Assembly: GCF_900143085.1 (NCBI RefSeq)
Contig: NZ_FRCZ01000001.1
Coordinates: 434,001-498,000 of the forward strand
Reading direction: 5' to 3'
From: Gracilibacillus kekensis
Lineage (GTDB): Bacteria > Bacillota > Bacilli > Bacillales > Amphibacillaceae
DNA: 64,000 nucleotides
Part shown: positions 53,481-62,020 of the stretch, one piece after another
How the letters are laid out: every line of letters begins with the position of its first letter
Position numbering within the stretch: the first letter of the stretch is position 1
Position numbers and translations under genes: made by a program
Notes under the pieces: generated by a model
The model's database searches: none
Seen by the model: the letters and a program-made list of their open reading frames with translations, nothing else
Told to the model about the DNA's origin: nothing

Positions 53481-54842
53481 TCACCCGTTAACAATCAACG
53501 CTATTGCAATCCCAATTACACTCATCATCAGTGAAAACAGAATATTCTGTTTGGTGATAGTGTATGGGTTTATTTTCATGCTTTGTGATGTCATCGTGGC
53601 GTTGATGCCATATGGTGATGATGCCGAGGTCGCCAGTGCTGATATGATTAAGACGATCCCGATACTTAATGGATTAACGTAAGCAAACATTGGCTGTAAA
53701 ACCTCCAACAATATCGCTACTGTTGCAATTGGGTGAACGCCAACCATTGCCAATACGAAATAGATGACTGTAATAAACACAAAAACCACAATGAGATAAT
53801 CCTGCATGGAACCCATCAATTGCTGGAGCAATGAAGGAACTGCGCTATTATTAAATCCTCCTGAAAAGAAACCTAATGACAAAAATAAAACCGCAAAATT
53901 TTGAAGATGGTTCGTATAATTTTTCCAAGAATACCAACCATCCTTTAAAAAGGTACCCGCTTTGCCAATTAAGACCGACCAAATCAAAGAAAATGGGAAA
54001 ATAACCATTGTAACACTTAAAATAAAGCTCATGTTTGTTATTTTATTGACAGATAGAATGAGCACTAAAAAGACAGTCAACATTCCAAACATTTTCAGTA
54101 GATGTGGCCATAAAACGGACCAAGCAATGCTCGTTGAAGCAGATTTAATCTCCCATCCTTTATAGCGATTTTTCGACATTAGGATGTCCAATAAAGCGAT
54201 TAAAAAGGAACTAATCAAAAGCCATGGCAAATACACCAGATAACTAACACCCGTTCCATCGACGGTCAATCCAACAACAACCTCCATCGGACTCCAAATA
54301 ATCGCAACCGAAAATGCCCGTAATGTCGTTTCGATAATAAACGAGTTTCGTATTTTTTCTGGCAAAGATACTAATTTCTCACGCAATAACTCTTGAGCTA
54401 AGTAAATCGCGGATATATTAAGAAAAATTAATAAGGAATACGTCGTGGCTATACTTTTACTATAAAGCTGGGCTAAGTCGCCATTTTTGCTCACTAATAA
54501 CTGGGCTAAGTATTGATCATATGTACCCAATTTGAATACAGTCCGAATCCACGGCAATAAACTTAGAAAGATTAAAATCGGTAATGAGGTGAGAATATGA
54601 CGGATAATCTCATCGAAGGACACACCACTCCCTAAGCTCAAGCTCGCCCCAATTATAAAAAAGAGAATACTGATTGTTTTAAATAGATTACTCGCCCAGA
54701 ACCAGGAAAGCATAAAAACCAATAATGCATAGATCGCTATTACTATTTCGACCTTCACACTCCCCAGTGCAAGTGCGAGCAAAAACATCAAAAATAATAA
54801 TCCATAAATAATGTAAAATCGTTGATGCACAGCCTGTAACAT
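53481..54842 (-). CDS. Polytopic membrane protein, ion-transporter-like
   Basis: The 453-residue protein has about 12 membrane helices. Parts such as 'SGGFNNSAVPSLLQQL', 'VGVHPIATVAILLEVL' and 'TSASSPYGINATMTSQS' resemble re-entrant loops of the ion-transporter superfamily (DASS/ArsB-like), but I do not recognise the exact family. The Ser/Pro-rich motif near residue 410 could line a substrate path. It lies between the GGDEF gene and the third sugar operon, with REP copies on both sides and no shared transcript evident. Substrate unknown. Confidence 0.75.
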   Translation of the reverse strand: MLQAVHQRFYIIYGLLFLMFLLALALGSVKVEIVIAIYALLVFMLSWFWASNLFKTISILFFIIGASLSLGSGVSFDEIIRHILTSLPILIFLSLLPWIRTVFKLGTYDQYLAQLLVSKNGDLAQLYSKSIATTYSLLIFLNISAIYLAQELLREKLVSLPEKIRNSFIIETTLRAFSVAIIWSPMEVVVGLTVDGTGVSYLVYLPWLLISSFLIALLDILMSKNRYKGWEIKSASTSIAWSVLWPHLLKMFGMLTVFLVLILSVNKITNMSFILSVTMVIFPFSLIWSVLIGKAGTFLKDGWYSWKNYTNHLQNFAVLFLSLGFFSGGFNNSAVPSLLQQLMGSMQDYLIVVFVFITVIYFVLAMVGVHPIATVAILLEVLQPMFAYVNPLSIGIVLIISALATSASSPYGINATMTSQSMKINPYTITKQNILFSLMMSVIGIAIALIVNG

Positions 54843-54956
54843 GATTACGCCTTCTTTCTACATAATAAGAGGTCGAGCAATTATACTCAACCTCTTGATC
54901 TACAATTAGTATATCATGAATATAGAGACTTTTTCCTTTGTAACCATTTAGGTAAC

Positions 54957-54985
54957 TGAAACAGTAGAACCGTCCCCATGTTTCA
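54957..54985 (-). repeat. REP-like hairpin element, copy F (reverse)
   Basis: On the minus strand TGAAACATG, GGGACGGTTCT and GTTTCA repeat the design. The three bases at 54983-54985 are the stop codon of the DUF2264 gene, the third such case in the window. The strand bias on its right flank is weak. Confidence 0.9.
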
Positions 54986-56122
54986 TTTTATTGATTGATA
55001 AATCGGAAAGTCCTGATCGTTCCAAGCTTTTTTAGCTGTCCAGTCTTCAGCGGGGGCTTTCCAGAATGATGCATGAACATCAAGACCCAATGGCAAATAA
55101 ATAAACGCAGCTAAATACAAACTTCCTGTCGATATGTAATGCTCTCCTATTGTCTGCTGATGCCCTGTCAAACCGATCGTCAGCCAGCCATTTTCATCAA
55201 ACATATGCTGAGACTGAAAGGTGCGTCTAATGACAGCTGTTAACCCTTCTCTCACCTGAGCATCATGAATAGAAGCTGGTAATTCACCGCGAAGAGCCTG
55301 ATTTGCCAAATGATGAAAAGCACCAAAACGATAGGCAAGCGACCGACCAATTGGCGGAAACGTACCTTCAGGAGAAATCAACCGTTCCTGGTACAATGCA
55401 TATTGTTTTGCCCTTTCGATGAACACCTTTCTTGTCTCCTGCCATTCAGAATATTCCTCACCAACTACATCTAAAATATCGACGAGAAATGGCTGAATCA
55501 CATAACTATTATAATAATCAGCATGGTAAGCAGGGCCATCACTGTAGTGACCATCACCAACATACCATTGTTCAAATTGTTTCAAAGCATAATCAATCCG
55601 CATTGAATCCCAATCCTTTTCACCTATTCGAAAAAGGCATGCTTCAATCATCGCTGAAAACAACAACCAATTAGAATAGTGCGGTTTGTATGCCCGTGTC
55701 TGTTTTAAAGCAGTAATAACCCTTTTTTGTGTTAAAGAATCTAATTTCTCCCACAATTGAACCGGCGCACGCAGAATTGCTTGCGCAAAGAAAGCAGTAT
55801 CCACCAGCGGCTGACCTTCTTCGGAAAAATTCATATAATCCGTTGATGTCGGATCCACCGCATATGCTATTCCCTGGCGAACTTTTTCGGCAAAGCTTAC
55901 TTGTAATCTTGCCTCTTCCGGATCATCGACTTCTAGTTCCAGCCACGGACTGATGCCATTAATCGTCCGTGCAAAAGCCTCTAAATGCGAATAGCGCTCA
56001 CGACTTGCGCCCTCGACTTCCTCGAGAGGCATCCGCTTTTTTAATTCCCCAACGCTTGCGGCATCTATGACTGGTTTTACTATCTGTTGCATCGTTGTTA
56101 TCCAATATTTTCGAGTCTCCAT
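54983..56122 (-). CDS. DUF2264 protein
   Basis: ATG 56122 is preferred, with AAAGGGAG eight bases upstream; ATG 56143 overlaps the yesL-like stop. The 379-residue protein has the DUF2264 pattern: 'ERYSHLEAFARTINGISPWLEL', 'NWLLFSAMIEACLFRIG', 'QWYVGDGHYSDGPAYHADYYNSYVIQPFL' and 'GRSLAYRFGAFHHLA', an (alpha/alpha) toroid. Such proteins sit with polysaccharide-degrading enzymes, and some are linked to uronic-acid glycosidase activity (from memory, unproven here). It is the last gene of the third importer operon and lacks a signal peptide. Confidence 0.87.
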   Translation of the reverse strand: METRKYWITTMQQIVKPVIDAASVGELKKRMPLEEVEGASRERYSHLEAFARTINGISPWLELEVDDPEEARLQVSFAEKVRQGIAYAVDPTSTDYMNFSEEGQPLVDTAFFAQAILRAPVQLWEKLDSLTQKRVITALKQTRAYKPHYSNWLLFSAMIEACLFRIGEKDWDSMRIDYALKQFEQWYVGDGHYSDGPAYHADYYNSYVIQPFLVDILDVVGEEYSEWQETRKVFIERAKQYALYQERLISPEGTFPPIGRSLAYRFGAFHHLANQALRGELPASIHDAQVREGLTAVIRRTFQSQHMFDENGWLTIGLTGHQQTIGEHYISTGSLYLAAFIYLPLGLDVHASFWKAPAEDWTAKKAWNDQDFPIYQSIK

Positions 56123-56142
56123 CTTCCTAACTCCCTTTGACA

Positions 56143-56775
56143 TTATTTTTCATGCCGTAAAATTAACTCTTTTCGATTTTTAATTTGCGTCATCGCTCTG
56201 TAGGCAAACCACATGATAATAAGACTAGTGGCGCTTCCAACAAATAAAAAGAAGACGCCCGGCAAATAAAGTGTAATAATAAAAAATCCGAATAAATTTA
56301 CCAAAATTAAAAATGTTTGCAGTGGTGCAGAAAAAGCGATAATGAAAGAAAATATTATGGATTCGATCATTCGCACATCATAATGAATATAAGTTGGGAA
56401 TACATATAAAAAGACAATAGCAACCAAAAATAAAATAGCAAATAAAAAGAAGAAGAATAGATTTCCTATAAAATGATTCATTACCTGTGTAAAGTATAAA
56501 TTGAAGTAGATCAAAATAAAAAGCAATACGAAAGGAAAACCGATTACATTCGCTTGTTTAAAATTGTTTTTATACACAACCCAAAAATAAGGTAAGATAG
56601 CAAATGACGTATTGCCTCTTATCCATTTTCTCTCGACAGCAAACATTGCAATTGTCGCAGGAAAAAATCCAACTGCCAAGAGTCCCAACAAGCTAAAAAC
56701 GATCCACAGTATATTCAAATATGCAAGACGAGTTAACCATACCATGCTCCGATAAATTATACCATCCTGATGCAT
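56143..56775 (-). CDS. YesL-like DUF624 membrane protein
   Basis: The 210-residue protein has about five membrane helices and a start 'YRSMVWLTRLAYLNILWIVFSLLGLLAVGFFPATIAMFAVERKWIRG', typical of DUF624/YesL. In Bacilli yesL-like genes sit beside CUT1 importers for complex plant sugars such as rhamnogalacturonan. The role is unknown; it may help the importer. AAGGAAGG precedes ATG 56775. It follows the binding-protein gene after a hairpin. Confidence 0.88.
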   Translation of the reverse strand: MHQDGIIYRSMVWLTRLAYLNILWIVFSLLGLLAVGFFPATIAMFAVERKWIRGNTSFAILPYFWVVYKNNFKQANVIGFPFVLLFILIYFNLYFTQVMNHFIGNLFFFFLFAILFLVAIVFLYVFPTYIHYDVRMIESIIFSFIIAFSAPLQTFLILVNLFGFFIITLYLPGVFFLFVGSATSLIIMWFAYRAMTQIKNRKELILRHEK

Positions 56776-56834
56776 AACACACCTTCCTTTTTTAGAAAAA
56801 AGTCATTCCCTAACCTCTAAAACAACAGAATAGC

Positions 56835-56867
56835 AGAATAAGGGAGAAGCATATTCCCCCTTATTCT
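56835..56867 (-). other. Intercistronic hairpin after the third binding-protein gene
   Basis: AGAATAAGGGAGAA and TTCCCCCTTATTCT form a long stem with one mismatch, in the gap between the binding-protein and yesL-like genes. No clean T run follows, so mRNA protection or attenuation is likely. Confidence 0.6.
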
Positions 56868-56883
56868 CTACAGTACTATTTTA

Positions 56884-58290
56884 TTAACGATTTTCCAGCC
56901 ATTCGACACTTTCTTTTTGGGCTTTTTCAACTGCTTCTTGTGCAGATCTTTCACCTGTAAGTGCTGCTTCCACCTCAGAGGTTAAAATAAAACGAGGTTG
57001 GGAAGAGGCCCATGGATATCTTGGAGTCCAAGGAGTACTCATTGCCTCAACCGTTGGCTCCATCAGATTTTCCACCTCTGCATAACTATCCCAAGTTTCT
57101 ACAGATTGTACGGAAGGCATTGCATTTGCTTCTTCAAATACATATTGCTGTACAGTATCGCTCGTAGCAAATTTCATCCATTCCCATGCTAATTCTTTGT
57201 TTTCACTATCTTTTGCCATTGTGATCGGAGAGCCGGCAAACATACCACCTACACCGTCATCATTTTTAAATTCCTGTGCGATACCAATTCGATCACCTAA
57301 ATCTTGGGCATATGCTGGCATAATCGTATCCCCAGGCCCTTGATTTAACATAATCCCAATATTATTCTCATGTGTTAACCACTTCTCAGCCCCTTGATTA
57401 CTTACTAAACCTTCTGGTGCATATTCTTGCATTTCTAACAACCACTCTAGCCCTGAAACCATTTCTGGACTATCAAATTCAAATTCAATTTCATCCCAGG
57501 CAAATCCGGTACCCCACTGTCCTCCCTGACCTTCAGCAAGGTTGATCAATGTAAAGGCTGAGGACCAATCGCCACGGAACCACAGACCATAATTCTGTTC
57601 ACCAGTTTCTGGGTTTGTACCTGTCATTTGTTTCGCTTTTTCTGCAATTTCTTCCATGGTAGGGTATTCGGATAAATATTCTACGCCCCATTCGTCAAAT
57701 AACTGTTTGTCATAGGTAATAAAACGCGCATCACCTAAAAATGGTAATCCAAACACATCCAATTCGTCACTATCCGGACCTAGAGCCATCCAGCCTTCCA
57801 TCTGATTATCAATAAAGATATCCGTTGAAAACTCTTCATCTTCATCAATCCATGGTTGTAACGGTTCCAGTAAACCCTGTGCAGCAAAATCTGCAATACC
57901 TGGCATTTGATAAACATCTGCTTCACCAGATGTTAGCATTGCTTGTGTTTTTTCCGTGTATCCTTCCCATGGCATAATCGTAAATTCAACAGTCGCACCC
58001 GGATGTTCTGATTCAAACTGATCCTTTATTTCCTGTAATCCCTTCGTTGTTTGACCAGTTATAGGGTCTGTTGAATCTTCCATATTAAAATCTCCAATTA
58101 ATTGAACATTGATCGTTTGACCGTCCCAGTTCTCTCCACCTTCAGAACTAGTATCATTGCCTTCTTCACTGGTCTCAGAACCTGTATCAGACTCGCCACC
58201 TGTTTCATCATCAGAACTACACGCTGTCATAATTACCATTGAAAATAAAAGTGCTAACACTAACAATAAGGACCATTTGATTTTTTTCAT
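56884..58290 (-). CDS. ABC sugar-binding lipoprotein, third importer
   Basis: The 468-residue lipoprotein has signal and lipobox VIMTAC, a Ser/Glu/Gly-rich linker, and a family-1 binding fold ('QTINVQLIGDFNMEDSTDPITGQTTKGLQEIKDQFESEHPG'). It comes after its two permease genes, unlike the other two operons where it is first. GGGGG precedes ATG 58290. Ligand is unknown; the operon context suggests an acidic or branched plant oligosaccharide. Confidence 0.93.
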   Translation of the reverse strand: MKKIKWSLLLVLALLFSMVIMTACSSDDETGGESDTGSETSEEGNDTSSEGGENWDGQTINVQLIGDFNMEDSTDPITGQTTKGLQEIKDQFESEHPGATVEFTIMPWEGYTEKTQAMLTSGEADVYQMPGIADFAAQGLLEPLQPWIDEDEEFSTDIFIDNQMEGWMALGPDSDELDVFGLPFLGDARFITYDKQLFDEWGVEYLSEYPTMEEIAEKAKQMTGTNPETGEQNYGLWFRGDWSSAFTLINLAEGQGGQWGTGFAWDEIEFEFDSPEMVSGLEWLLEMQEYAPEGLVSNQGAEKWLTHENNIGIMLNQGPGDTIMPAYAQDLGDRIGIAQEFKNDDGVGGMFAGSPITMAKDSENKELAWEWMKFATSDTVQQYVFEEANAMPSVQSVETWDSYAEVENLMEPTVEAMSTPWTPRYPWASSQPRFILTSEVEAALTGERSAQEAVEKAQKESVEWLENR

Positions 58291-58344
58291 TTTTTTACCC
58301 CCTGTATGGTTTATAGTAAAATCGTTGACTGATAATGCAACTAT

Positions 58345-59187
58345 TTATTCCCCCTTTACTCCGCTTAAAGCGATACTTTGAATAATGTACCTTTGTAAGA
58401 AAAGGTACAACACTACAATTGGTAATATACTAACAGTGGCTAATGCCATCGTTAACCCACCTAAACTAGTACCATTCTCTAATGAAAAACTCGCGAGATA
58501 TAGTGGTACGGTATGAAGTTCCTGATTATTCAGTACGACTAGTGGCCACATAAAATCATTCCAGCTCCAAATAAAAGATAGAATAACCATTGTTGCTGCA
58601 ATCGGTCCGGCTAGCGGTAAATAAACGGTAAAGAAAATACGAAATTCCCCAGCACCATCGATTTGTGCTGCCTCCCTTAAAGTAGTTGGCAATTGGTCAA
58701 AGAATTGCTTACACAAAAAGATAAGCATGCCGTTAATAACCGTTGGTAAAATTAATGGCCAAAAAGAATTTAATAAACCAAATGAGTTAAACAATGTATA
58801 CAATGGAATCAATCGTGGTTCCATTGGGATCATCAACGTACACAGTACTAAAATAAAAAGCAGTCTTTTATACTTAAATGTACCTTTTGAGAAGGCATAT
58901 CCCGCTAACAATGAAGCACCTACCTGGAGAGCTACAGAGCTCGTGGTTACAATACCTGAGTTAATATAGGATTGAATCAGGCGGCCATTTTCAAATACGA
59001 TTCCGTAGTTAAATGATGAGATCTTCTCCGGAATCAATCGCGGTGGAAATGGCATTGTAATATTCGCAGTTCGATCAAATCCAACACTTACCATCCAAAT
59101 AAACGGCATCATTAACAAGACACCAAAAATTAGCAGGATGACGAATTTAATTATTCCAGTCGTATTATCCATCGACTTTTGATTCAT
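58345..59187 (-). CDS. CUT1 ABC sugar permease (MalG type), third importer
   Basis: The 280-residue protein has six helices and the EAA loop 'TLREAAQIDGAGEFRIFFTVYLPLAGPI'. The first helix 'FVILLIFGVLLMMPFIWMVSVGFD' is of the MalG class. TAGGAGG precedes ATG 59187. It partners the 59206-60138 product. Confidence 0.92.
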   Translation of the reverse strand: MNQKSMDNTTGIIKFVILLIFGVLLMMPFIWMVSVGFDRTANITMPFPPRLIPEKISSFNYGIVFENGRLIQSYINSGIVTTSSVALQVGASLLAGYAFSKGTFKYKRLLFILVLCTLMIPMEPRLIPLYTLFNSFGLLNSFWPLILPTVINGMLIFLCKQFFDQLPTTLREAAQIDGAGEFRIFFTVYLPLAGPIAATMVILSFIWSWNDFMWPLVVLNNQELHTVPLYLASFSLENGTSLGGLTMALATVSILPIVVLYLFLQRYIIQSIALSGVKGE

Positions 59188-59205
59188 TTTTCATACCTCC
59201 TATCG

Positions 59206-60138
59206 CTACAGATTCATTTTCGATACTTTTAAATTAATAAAGGTAAAAATCAAAATAATAATAAACATAATATACGTAGCAGCTGAGGCGATCCCAAACT
59301 CAAACCCAGTGAAACCTCTCTCATAGATGAAAGCTCCCATTGTTTGGATAGACCGAGCAGGGCTTCCATTCGGTCCACCGAGTACATAAACCTCATTAAA
59401 TCGTTGCAGACCACCAATCCAACCTGTTATCAATAGGAAAGCAAAAGTTCCTGACATATTCGGAATCGTGATGAATAGCCATTGCTGAATCTTACTGGCA
59501 CCATCAATTCGTGCCGCTTCATACATTTCAGGTGAGATCGCTTGTAAATTGGCTAAACAAATAATGATGACAAAGCCAATCCAATGCCATACCGCTAAAA
59601 GAATAACTCCCCATTTTGAAGTAGAAGGGTCTGAAAACCAAGTGGATGTTGGCAACCCCACTGCATCTAGAGCATAGTTGACTACCCCCATCTCTGGGTG
59701 CAGAACAAATTGGAAGATCATTGCTGCCGCTACAATAGAAGTTACATTCGGTAAGAAATAAATAACTTTAAAGAAATTCTGTCCTCTGCGAACAGAGTTA
59801 ATCATCGAAGCAAAGATAAACCCTAGCGGTATCGTTAATGCAATTTGAAAAAAAGCGATAAAAAATGTATTCCAGACAGTGTTCCAAAAAGTCGCTGACG
59901 TCAGAACGAGTTGGAAATTACTTAAACCAGTAAACGTTTCGATCGTTCCATTTGATTGATAGAAACTTAAACGAAAAGATTCAACGATTGGATAAACCAT
60001 AAATAGTAAGATACCAATAAAACTTGGCAACAAAAACAGATACCAGGTGAATGTTGCTTTTCGTTTCTTTTGTTTGATCGTCGTGACATCTTCACTTGGT
60101 AACACTGTTGTATCCGCTTTCATATTTTCTTTATTCAA
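59206..60138 (-). CDS. CUT1 ABC sugar permease (MalF type), third importer
   Basis: The TTG start 60138 is chosen because GGAGGGG lies six bases upstream; the longer reading to ATG 60159 has no spacing for it. The roughly 310-residue protein has a long polar N-terminus, six helices ('FLLPSFIGILLFMVYPIVESF' first) and the EAA loop 'MYEAARIDGASKIQQWLFITIPNMSGTF'. It forms the importer channel with its neighbour. Confidence 0.92.
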   Translation of the reverse strand: MNKENMKADTTVLPSEDVTTIKQKKRKATFTWYLFLLPSFIGILLFMVYPIVESFRLSFYQSNGTIETFTGLSNFQLVLTSATFWNTVWNTFFIAFFQIALTIPLGFIFASMINSVRRGQNFFKVIYFLPNVTSIVAAAMIFQFVLHPEMGVVNYALDAVGLPTSTWFSDPSTSKWGVILLAVWHWIGFVIIICLANLQAISPEMYEAARIDGASKIQQWLFITIPNMSGTFAFLLITGWIGGLQRFNEVYVLGGPNGSPARSIQTMGAFIYERGFTGFEFGIASAATYIMFIIILIFTFINLKVSKMNL

Positions 60139-60279
60139 TGCTTTCCCCTCCCCCTTCATTTAGCAACTTTATTAGAATGATACCGTTTATCTTATTAAAG
60201 TAACTTCATTCTACTTCATTTTAAAATCGTATTCTTGTCGCTGCTTGCACTCTTAATTAAAGTGTTTGCACGATATTGC

Positions 60280-61197
60280 TTACTTAACGGAATAAGCATT
60301 CCCCACAGATCTTTCCCGCATTCTGTTGCGATATACAGAAGGTGACACTTGATAACAGGCTCTAAACTTACGACTAAAATGAGAGGAACTGTCAAAGCCT
60401 GCTTCAATAGCAACTTCCAATATCGACTTTGATGTCTGCATCTCCAACAAATATTTTGCGCGTACTAACCGACGTTGCATTAAATATTGCATAATCGTCA
60501 TACCTGTAATATCTTTAAATATTCTCGCCATATAATACTTACTGATATGAAGGGATTCGGCAATATCATTTAAGGAAATATTATCTTGATAATGTTGATC
60601 AATCCAGGCAATAATCCGATGAACATGACTACTCTTATCATTATTGTGCATCATGATGCTATTTAATTTACCTTTGCTTAATTCATAAATAATAAATAAC
60701 AGTTCAATTAACATCGTCGTAACTTCCGCCTCTAACAGACGCTTTTGAACCTCTGATTTATGGTGATCTTGTTGCTGTATTTGTTTTAATTGTAGTTTCT
60801 TCACCATCTGCATAATACTTTCATACACATCACGATCGACTTTACGAAACAATGAATTCGATAGCTCATCAAAAGGTGTTAATAATTCTGGCACATTTAA
60901 TTTATCAAGAATCGGGCGAATCCATTCCGAAGAAAATTCAATGACACTACGTTCATAAGGACAATGGACATCTGGCGATGGACCATGCAAACTCGAACCA
61001 TTCATAATAATAATATCGTTTTCTTCCAGTTCAATAATATCGTCATTAATTAGATACTTGCAGTCTCCATTGTGATAAAAATAAATTTCATAAAAATTGT
61101 GCGAATGAACAAAAAAATCTTGTTCCTCAAAATCAACATCAACATTGCGATAGACAATATTAAATTTATCTAACGACTCATTCACTTTTTTCACCAT
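60280..61197 (-). CDS. AraC-family regulator with cupin domain, third importer operon
   Basis: Residues about 20-110 form a cupin-like sugar-sensing domain ('FFVHSHNFYEIYFYHNGDCKYLI', 'ELEENDIIIMNGSSLHGP'). The last 100 residues form an AraC double HTH ('ISLNDIAESLHISKYYMARIFKDITGMTIMQYLMQRRLVRAK', then 'EVAIEAGFDSSSHFSRKFRACYQVSPSVYR'). It precedes the permease genes on the same strand and likely activates them. GGGGGATCGG precedes ATG 61197. Confidence 0.93.
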   Translation of the reverse strand: MVKKVNESLDKFNIVYRNVDVDFEEQDFFVHSHNFYEIYFYHNGDCKYLINDDIIELEENDIIIMNGSSLHGPSPDVHCPYERSVIEFSSEWIRPILDKLNVPELLTPFDELSNSLFRKVDRDVYESIMQMVKKLQLKQIQQQDHHKSEVQKRLLEAEVTTMLIELLFIIYELSKGKLNSIMMHNNDKSSHVHRIIAWIDQHYQDNISLNDIAESLHISKYYMARIFKDITGMTIMQYLMQRRLVRAKYLLEMQTSKSILEVAIEAGFDSSSHFSRKFRACYQVSPSVYRNRMRERSVGNAYSVK

Positions 61198-61234
61198 CCG
61201 ATCCCCCTCGTTTTAGGTGCATTCAAATTACGTA

Positions 61235-62005
61235 TTACGTAAAGATACGTTCTAAATAAATCTTGGCTAGTTTAACGTCACCAGGAAAATCCTCCCATTC
61301 ACATTCAATCGAAATTCTTTTATCATAGCCTGCTTTAACGATATGTTCCTTTAATACATCATAAGGATAATTCCCCGTACCTGGAGCCAGTCGACCAATG
61401 TCAGCTACATGAATGTGTTGTAAATAGCGGCCTGCACTTTCAATATTTTCAATCGGTTCTTCTTCTTCCATCATATGATATAAATCAGCTAAAACCTTAA
61501 TGGAAGGGTGGTTTAGCTTTTCTGCCAACGCTACAGCTTCTGGTACACTTGTAATAATATTGCTTTCTTTTTTGTTCAAAGGTTCGATAACGATCGTTAT
61601 TCCTAGTGGCTCCGCAATATTTGCTACCATTTGTAAGAAGCGGATAATTTGTACTTCTGCATCACCTTTTGAGAAGCCATTAGGGTAACTGCGGGCTCCA
61701 CCACTACCGAATACAATGGTGTCAGCCCCAATTGCATGGACTCTTTTCAAAGCCTTTTTAATATACATTTCTAATTGTCGAAAATCAACGTTGGGACCTG
61801 TCACATGTAAATGACCTGGAAGCAACATATTACAGGCTTCAACAGGAATAGGAGATTGTTTATATTTTTCAAAGATTGCATCAAATTTTTGATCATCTTC
61901 GGGAACTAATGAAACAACCGAACATTCTAGAAAATCATAACCTGCTTCCTTCACAACTACGGCATCTTCTATACTTCCACACACACCTAACTTGATAATG
62001 ACCAT
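61235..62005 (-). CDS. Sugar isomerase/epimerase-like TIM-barrel protein
   Basis: The 256-residue protein has the xylose-isomerase-like (AP-endonuclease-2) fold: 'KLGVCGSIEDAVVVKEAGYDFLECSV', 'TIVFGSGGARSYPNGFS', 'ITIVIEPLNKKESNIITSV', 'VLADLYHMMEEE' and 'LQHIHVADIGRLAPG', with metal ligands Glu, Asp, His and Glu in the usual places. It probably converts an intracellular sugar released from the imported glycan. GGAAGGG precedes ATG 62005. It is followed at 37 bases by the AraC gene. Confidence 0.9.
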   Translation of the reverse strand: MVIIKLGVCGSIEDAVVVKEAGYDFLECSVVSLVPEDDQKFDAIFEKYKQSPIPVEACNMLLPGHLHVTGPNVDFRQLEMYIKKALKRVHAIGADTIVFGSGGARSYPNGFSKGDAEVQIIRFLQMVANIAEPLGITIVIEPLNKKESNIITSVPEAVALAEKLNHPSIKVLADLYHMMEEEEPIENIESAGRYLQHIHVADIGRLAPGTGNYPYDVLKEHIVKAGYDKRISIECEWEDFPGDVKLAKIYLERIFT

Positions 62006-62020
62006 TCCCTTCCTAATTTT

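Noticed and set aside
43306-54985. The TGAAAC...GTTTCA elements as a CRISPR array.
   Set aside because: Copies are kilobases apart except one inverted pair, lie in both orientations and have no regular spacers or cas genes.
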